From the NCBI GenBank assembly GCA_037969175.1, contig JBBKWX010000244.1:1-11442 (forward strand): a stretch of DNA of 11,442 nt. The letters run 5' to 3'. A program made the translations under genes and the position numbers. Below, piece by piece: positions 7,302-11,442 of the stretch. Source of the DNA: JBBKWX01 sp037969175 (GTDB lineage Bacteria > Bacteroidota > Bacteroidia > AKYH767-A > JBBKVM01). Within the stretch, counting starts at the first letter, position 1, and every line of letters begins with the position of its first letter. The notes under the pieces are model-generated. The model was not told the DNA's origin. It was given only the letters and a program-made list of their open reading frames with translations, and did no database searches.

Positions 7302-8204
7302 TCAAACATTTCTGTTCAACCAATCTATATCTTTTCTCAGAAGTAATTGCGTCTTTTCTTCTTCGCTCCCGGGCTCAGGAGAATAATTATAAACCCATTT
7401 AGCCATTGGTGGTAGGCTCATAAGGATCGATTCTGTTCTTCCGTTTGACTCCAATCCGAATTTGGTTCCCCGATCATAGGCTAAATTGAATTCTGCATAT
7501 CTGCTTCGTCTTAGACTCTGCCAAAATAAATTCTCCCGGGTAAATGATCTGTTTTTATTTAAGGAAACAAGAGGTAAGTAAATATCAGGAAATGCATTTC
7601 CAAGAGCGCTACATAATGAAAAACAATTTGCAAGATCTTTGCCCTCAATTCCTATCCTGTCAAAAAATACGCCCCCTACTCCACGTGTTTCATTGCGATG
7701 TGGCAAGAAAAAATAATCATCGGCCCATTTCTTAAACTTCAAATAATAAGATGCATCAAATACATCCAATACGGATCTTACATCTGTATGGAATTGTGTT
7801 GCTTCTGCTTCATTAATATAAATAGGCGTTAGGTCAATACCACCGCCAAACCAGGCTTGTGCTCCATTGTCTATTTCGAAATACCGAATATTCATATGAA
7901 TGATAGGCACAAAAGGATTTTTCGGATGTATCACTAATGACACTCCTGTTGCAAAAAATCCTTTGCCTTCTGTTTGGAGAACATTACGAACTTCATTGCT
8001 TAATTCACCATGAACAGCAGAGAAATTGACACCTGCTTTTTCAAAAACTCCTCCATTTTCAAGTACACGTGTTATTCCACCACCACCGCCCTGTCTCGCC
8101 CAATTATCCACTATGAATTCTCCTACCCCGTCTTCCTTTTCCAGGTTTACTATAATTTTATCCTGGATTTTCTTGAAAGCTGCAGCTACCTCTTCACTAA
8201 ACAT
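7302..8204 (-). CDS. hemF: Oxygen-dependent coproporphyrinogen III oxidase
   Basis: HemF oxidatively decarboxylates coproporphyrinogen III to protoporphyrinogen IX with O2, late in haem synthesis, in the cytoplasm. The 300-residue length is typical. Family signatures are all present: ARQGGGGGITRVLENGGVFEK at 36-56, IIHMNIRYFE at 101-110, FGGGIDLTPIY at 119-129, FFLPHRNETRGVGGVFFD at 165-182, and the near-C-terminal YAEFNLAYDRGTKFGLE at 236-252 followed by RTESILMSLPP. H103, R107, D124 and the H169-R170 pair are the conserved residues expected near the substrate. Its ATG shares one base with the TAA of the LysM lipoprotein gene (reading TAATG), so translation is probably coupled. It is the last gene of the operon headed by guaA. 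Possession of this enzyme implies an oxygen-using lifestyle, although an additional anaerobic enzyme cannot be excluded. Confidence 0.97.
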   Translation of the reverse strand: MFSEEVAAAFKKIQDKIIVNLEKEDGVGEFIVDNWARQGGGGGITRVLENGGVFEKAGVNFSAVHGELSNEVRNVLQTEGKGFFATGVSLVIHPKNPFVPIIHMNIRYFEIDNGAQAWFGGGIDLTPIYINEAEATQFHTDVRSVLDVFDASYYLKFKKWADDYFFLPHRNETRGVGGVFFDRIGIEGKDLANCFSLCSALGNAFPDIYLPLVSLNKNRSFTRENLFWQSLRRSRYAEFNLAYDRGTKFGLESNGRTESILMSLPPMAKWVYNYSPEPGSEEEKTQLLLRKDIDWLNRNV

Positions 8205-9649
8205 TACTTAGCGCTTGGAAAGATCTGGGATTTGAGTGTCAAATTATCAAAACTGATAATCTTAATGCTCATATTTTCAAATCCATCTTTCGGTGAATAC
8301 TTTTTCAGACTCAAACCATTGTGATTAAATTTTTGCCCAATACTAAAATCGAATTCCTTAAAATCTCTTCCAAATTTTAAAAGTGCACTCCCAAATACTA
8401 ACATTATATCATATCCTTGAATTGCTGCTACACTAGGATCTGTTTTGAATCTGGACATAAATTTTTGTCGGATAGGGATAAGATTGGGTTCCTTGAAATC
8501 AACAAAGTTTGTAGTAAAATAATGCACATCCAACAGATCAAGTTTTCTCAAATCAAAGGTTTCAAAATTTTCCCAGGTTGGAAGTCCTAATACAGTGATT
8601 TCATATTTGTTTTGTAGATCTACAAGTTTAGCTAATGTACTGGCTACAAATGCCTGATCGGAAGATGGAATAATGATGATATTTTTCGAACTGAATTTTA
8701 GTCTACTTACAATTTCGGAACTTTTGAGAGAAGTTTTTGCATATTCGCTAACCTGGGGAGAATATATTGAGTCTTCCCCATTAAGACAATCTCTGAAAAT
8801 ATTTGCCAGCTCCTTTTCAAGTTTTGAGTCTGTATGAAGAATAAGAAAAGATGCATGCTTATTCTTTTTTAGAAAATATTCACAAAATAATTTCACCTGA
8901 TTAGCAGCTGTAGGGATGATCTGGAAAGCAAAAGAATGATCAATAGTAACAGCAGGACTTGAAGACATGGGCGAAATAAAATGGATAGAATTCTCCTGAC
9001 AGAAATCGGCTACTATATTCAGATTGGCATTGTATGCCGGCCCTATCACCATATCCATCGACTTCATCGATGAATCTTTCAGAAATTGAGTGATTGACAA
9101 TGAATCAGTGAAAGTATCATATACTTTCAAGTTTACACTAAGTCCATTCAATTTCAGGGTATCCAATGCAAGTAAAACACCTTGATAAAAATCAACACAC
9201 AATTGAGAAACAGGATCAAGTGTTACATAACCATCCGCTGATACAGTTGATGTAGCATCCAGATTGAAAGGGAGTAATAAAGCAATATTAAATGCTCTTG
9301 GTGGGATCAGATCTAATGGGAATTTTTCAAACGAATCAATGTCAACTGGAATTTTAACAGTATCTGTTTGCAATGAATTTGAAGGCGTATTTATAATAGC
9401 ATGGAGAGGTAACTTTATTCTTTCGCCTGCTTTAATAGGATTCTTGATCTGAGGATTTAAAGCATCTATTTCTTGAATACGAATATTAAACTCCTTTGCA
9501 AGATTTGCTTTGGTCGAACTCGTACTTAAAGTATACCACTTAAAGGCTTGAGTACTCGGTTGTGATTTGATAGTTTTCGATGAAGTACCACAAGCGGAAC
9601 TCAATAGAAGAAAAGCAAACAGTATGTAGATTAATGATCTATAATTCAT
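8204..9649 (-). CDS. Lipoprotein with LysM domain and periplasmic-binding-protein (type I) fold
   Basis: This is a 481-residue envelope lipoprotein. The N-terminal hydrophobic run ends in LLSSACG, with C20 as the likely lipidated cysteine. Residues about 37-82 form a LysM peptidoglycan-binding module (WYTLSTSSTKANLAKEFN..., ending AGERIKLP). After a linker, residues about 119-460 read as a type I periplasmic-binding fold like that of branched-chain amino-acid binding proteins (NIALLLPFNL near 121, DFYQGVLLALD near 153, MVIGPAYN near 200). No ABC permease or ATPase gene is nearby, and LysM tethering is unusual for a solute receptor. The fold combination resembles LpoA-type lipoproteins, which use a binding-protein-like domain to control peptidoglycan synthases; that comparison is inference. 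The gene starts 3 bases after guaA and overlaps hemF by one base. Confidence 0.85.
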   Translation of the reverse strand: MNYRSLIYILFAFLLLSSACGTSSKTIKSQPSTQAFKWYTLSTSSTKANLAKEFNIRIQEIDALNPQIKNPIKAGERIKLPLHAIINTPSNSLQTDTVKIPVDIDSFEKFPLDLIPPRAFNIALLLPFNLDATSTVSADGYVTLDPVSQLCVDFYQGVLLALDTLKLNGLSVNLKVYDTFTDSLSITQFLKDSSMKSMDMVIGPAYNANLNIVADFCQENSIHFISPMSSSPAVTIDHSFAFQIIPTAANQVKLFCEYFLKKNKHASFLILHTDSKLEKELANIFRDCLNGEDSIYSPQVSEYAKTSLKSSEIVSRLKFSSKNIIIIPSSDQAFVASTLAKLVDLQNKYEITVLGLPTWENFETFDLRKLDLLDVHYFTTNFVDFKEPNLIPIRQKFMSRFKTDPSVAAIQGYDIMLVFGSALLKFGRDFKEFDFSIGQKFNHNGLSLKKYSPKDGFENMSIKIISFDNLTLKSQIFPSAK

Positions 9650-9652
9650 GAT

Positions 9653-11182
9653 TTATTCCCATTCAATGGTTGCAGGTGGTTTAGAACTGATATCATAAAC
9701 AACTCTATTTATCCCTTTAACTCTGTTTATTATAGAATTTGAAATTTTACCCAAAAAATCATGAGGTAAATGACTCCAATCGGCTGTCATTCCATCGGTT
9801 GACGTTACAGCTCGCAAGCAGATCACATTTTCATATGTTCGTTCATCTCCCATGACGCCAACAGATTGAACAGGCAGAAAAATTGCCCCTGCTTGCCATA
9901 CCTGATCATAATAGCCGTGTTCTTTAAGACCGGAAATAAATATATGATCAGCTTCCTGTGTCATTCTTATTTTTTCGGTTGTTATCTCTCCAAGTATTCT
10001 GATGGATAAACCGGGGCCCGGGAATGGATGTCTGTGTAAGATCTCAGGTTTCATACCCAGAGCAAGGCCTAACTGTCTGACTTCATCTTTAAATAAAGTC
10101 TTAAGTGGTTCAACTACTTTCAGCTTCATCTTCGCAGGTAAACCACCCACATTATGATGACTTTTGATGGTTGCTGAAGGTCCCTTCACACTCACGGATT
10201 CAATAATATCAGGATAGATCGTTCCCTGAGCCAGCCATTTTACGTCTTCTATTTCCTTAGCAGATCTGTCAAAAGCTTCAATGAATACTCTTCCAATGAT
10301 CTTTCTTTTTTGTTCAGGATCTGAGATACCCTGTAATTCTGAAATAAATTCATTGGAAGCATTTACTCCTCTTACATTCAACCCTTGATCTTTATAGGAT
10401 TCAAGTACCAGATCAAACTCATCTTTCCGCAGTAGCCCATTATCAACAAATACGCAAAACAAATTTTTACCTATTGCCTTATGCAGTAAGAGTGCAGCAA
10501 CTGATGAATCAACGCCTCCGGAGAGTCCAAGAATAACTTTATCATCACCCAGTTCCTGTTTCAAGTTTTCTACAGATTCGTCGATGAAAGAAGCAGGGGT
10601 CCAATCTCCCTTGCATCCACAAATTCCATATATGAAGTTTTCCAACAATTGTTTTCCTTCAAGACTATGGACTACTTCCGGATGAAATTGGATTCCCCAG
10701 GTTTGCTCATTTTCAATCTGGAAGCCTGCTACTTGAACATCCGTAGTGCTGCAAACTGACAAAAACCCCGAAGGTAAGCCAGCGATGGTATCTCCATGTG
10801 ACATCCATACCTGGGAGCCTAATGTGAGTCCTTTAGTAAGTTGATTATTTGTTTCTATTGAAGATAAATTGGCTCTTCCATATTCCCTGATCTTGGAAGG
10901 TAATACCTCTGCTCCACTCTTTTTCGCAAGCATTTGTGCTCCATAACAAACTCCAAGTAAAGGCAATTTTCCTCTAAATATGGACAGATCAATATCCGGG
11001 GCATTTTCATCTCTTACTGAAGAGGGGCTACCGGAAAGTATTACACCGGCAAAATCTCCAGGATTCTCAGGAATATGGTAAAAAGGATGAATCTCACAAT
11101 AAACATTCAATTCTCTAACTCTTCGTGCTATTAATTGAGTGTATTGAGAGCCGAAATCTAAAATCAAAATCGATTGGTGCAT
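9653..11182 (-). CDS. guaA: GMP synthase (glutamine-hydrolysing)
   Basis: GuaA converts XMP to GMP with ATP and glutamine, the last step of guanine nucleotide synthesis, in the cytoplasm. From the ATG at 11182 it has 509 residues. A TTG two codons upstream lies within the promoter element, so I discard it. The class I glutamine amidotransferase domain (about 3-190) has the catalytic triad C79 in GVCYG, H167 and E169 in FHPEV. The ATP pyrophosphatase domain carries the PP-loop SGGVDSS at 221-227. The C-terminal dimerisation/XMP-binding domain runs from about 385 (HPFPGPGLSIRILGE) to the terminal KPPATIEWE. It is full length and heads the operon guaA, LysM lipoprotein, hemF. There is no room for a purine riboswitch between the promoter element and the start. 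Confidence 0.98.
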   Translation of the reverse strand: MHQSILILDFGSQYTQLIARRVRELNVYCEIHPFYHIPENPGDFAGVILSGSPSSVRDENAPDIDLSIFRGKLPLLGVCYGAQMLAKKSGAEVLPSKIREYGRANLSSIETNNQLTKGLTLGSQVWMSHGDTIAGLPSGFLSVCSTTDVQVAGFQIENEQTWGIQFHPEVVHSLEGKQLLENFIYGICGCKGDWTPASFIDESVENLKQELGDDKVILGLSGGVDSSVAALLLHKAIGKNLFCVFVDNGLLRKDEFDLVLESYKDQGLNVRGVNASNEFISELQGISDPEQKRKIIGRVFIEAFDRSAKEIEDVKWLAQGTIYPDIIESVSVKGPSATIKSHHNVGGLPAKMKLKVVEPLKTLFKDEVRQLGLALGMKPEILHRHPFPGPGLSIRILGEITTEKIRMTQEADHIFISGLKEHGYYDQVWQAGAIFLPVQSVGVMGDERTYENVICLRAVTSTDGMTADWSHLPHDFLGKISNSIINRVKGINRVVYDISSKPPATIEWE

Positions 11183-11185
11183 GTG

Positions 11186-11193
11186 CAAAAGTA
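11186..11193 (-). promoter_or_regulatory. -7 promoter element of the guaA operon (TACTTTTG)
   Basis: On the minus strand TACTTTTG matches TAnnTTTG fully and ends only 3 bases before the guaA ATG. Transcription should therefore begin at or within a few bases of the start codon. A -33 TTG is not obvious. Confidence 0.55.
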
Positions 11194-11364
11194 CATAAAA
11201 TAGAGGCTCTTAAAATATCGAATGAATGAATCTAAGAAGCTTCAAATTCGTTACAAGACATTTCAATCAATTTATTAGTCTGTTAACGAATTGTGAACAA
11301 ATTATAAACTACTGAATATCAATAATGTTACATTTCATGACAATCATTTCGATTACTTTTTTTT

Positions 11365-11372
11365 TACCTTTG
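11365..11372 (+). promoter_or_regulatory. -7 promoter element of the rightmost gene (TACCTTTG)
   Basis: TACCTTTG matches TAnnTTTG fully and ends 4 bases before the ATG at 11377, again predicting a leaderless or nearly leaderless mRNA. It follows a run of T residues. The rest of the 194-base divergent region (11183-11376) is AT-rich, and I see no other clear signal in it. Confidence 0.55.
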
Positions 11373-11376
11373 TAAC

Positions 11377-11442
11377 ATGTTAAAATTGCCATCGACTCGC
11401 CTACCTTTTCTATTTGCATTTATATTGGCGTTTCTGGCTTCT
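11377..11442 (+). CDS. N-terminus of an exported protein (cut by right window edge)
   Basis: Only 22 codons are visible from the ATG at 11377: MLKLPSTRLPFLFAFILAFL followed by A and S. A short positive N-terminus followed by a hydrophobic core is a signal peptide or membrane anchor, so the product is probably exported or membrane-bound. The frame is open to the edge and a consensus -7 element lies just upstream. Nothing identifies the function. Confidence 0.65.
   Translation, partial: MLKLPSTRLPFLFAFILAFLAS

Noticed and set aside
8010..8324. Plus-strand open frames spanning the hemF/LysM junction, including one with a proline run
   Set aside because: They are antisense to two well-supported genes; the proline run mirrors the GGGGG stretch of HemF.
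8204..9649. Calling the LysM lipoprotein an amino-acid ABC transporter receptor
   Set aside because: The fold is similar, but LysM tethering and the lack of adjacent permease or ATPase genes make a plain transport role unsupported.
11183..11188. TTG upstream start for guaA
   Set aside because: It overlaps the TACTTTTG promoter element; the ATG at 11182 gives the usual GuaA N-terminus.
11218..11234. Short GAAT repeat run near 11220
   Set aside because: Only about three 4-base units in AT-rich intergenic DNA; compatible with chance.
11183..11376. Possible purine riboswitch upstream of guaA
   Set aside because: The promoter element lies 3 bases before the start, leaving no leader; I also see no conserved three-way-junction pattern.

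Overview
The window looks like ordinary chromosomal DNA from a member of the Bacteroidota; I cannot fix the class. The evidence is AT-rich sequence, no convincing Shine-Dalgarno sites, several copies of the TAnnTTTG promoter element typical of this phylum, the short arginine decarboxylase of the phylum, an exported GLPGLI/DUF4412-type protein, and an ftsK-lolA gene pair. I see no mobile element, CRISPR array, rRNA or tRNA.

Region 1 (1-3965) has an arginine theme. On the minus strand, an arginase/agmatinase-family enzyme is followed 14 bases later by arginyl-tRNA synthetase (argS), which runs off the left edge. Divergent from them across 105 bases is arginine decarboxylase (speA), followed after one base by an exported DUF4412/GLPGLI-like protein. 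Three neighbouring enzymes therefore act on arginine or agmatine: one charges tRNA, one decarboxylates arginine, and one hydrolyses a guanidino group. The shared intergenic region holds a perfect 14-base palindrome.

Region 2 (4021-7230) is a plus-strand pair. FtsK is the membrane-anchored DNA translocase of chromosome segregation, and LolA is the periplasmic lipoprotein carrier. The pair ends at a strong hairpin with A and T tracts that can also terminate the convergent operon from the right.

Region 3 (7302-11193) is a tight minus-strand operon: guaA (GMP synthase), then a lipoprotein combining LysM with a periplasmic-binding-protein fold, then hemF (oxygen-dependent coproporphyrinogen III oxidase). 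Junctions are 3 bases and a 1-base stop/start overlap.

Region 4 (11183-11442) is a 194-base divergent promoter region and the first 22 codons of an exported protein cut by the right edge. Both genes flanking it have a TAnnTTTG element only 3-4 bases before the ATG, suggesting leaderless or nearly leaderless mRNAs.

I found no clearly new system. The points most worth checking are the true substrate of the arginase-family enzyme beside speA, the role of the LysM/binding-protein lipoprotein, and the leaderless promoters.
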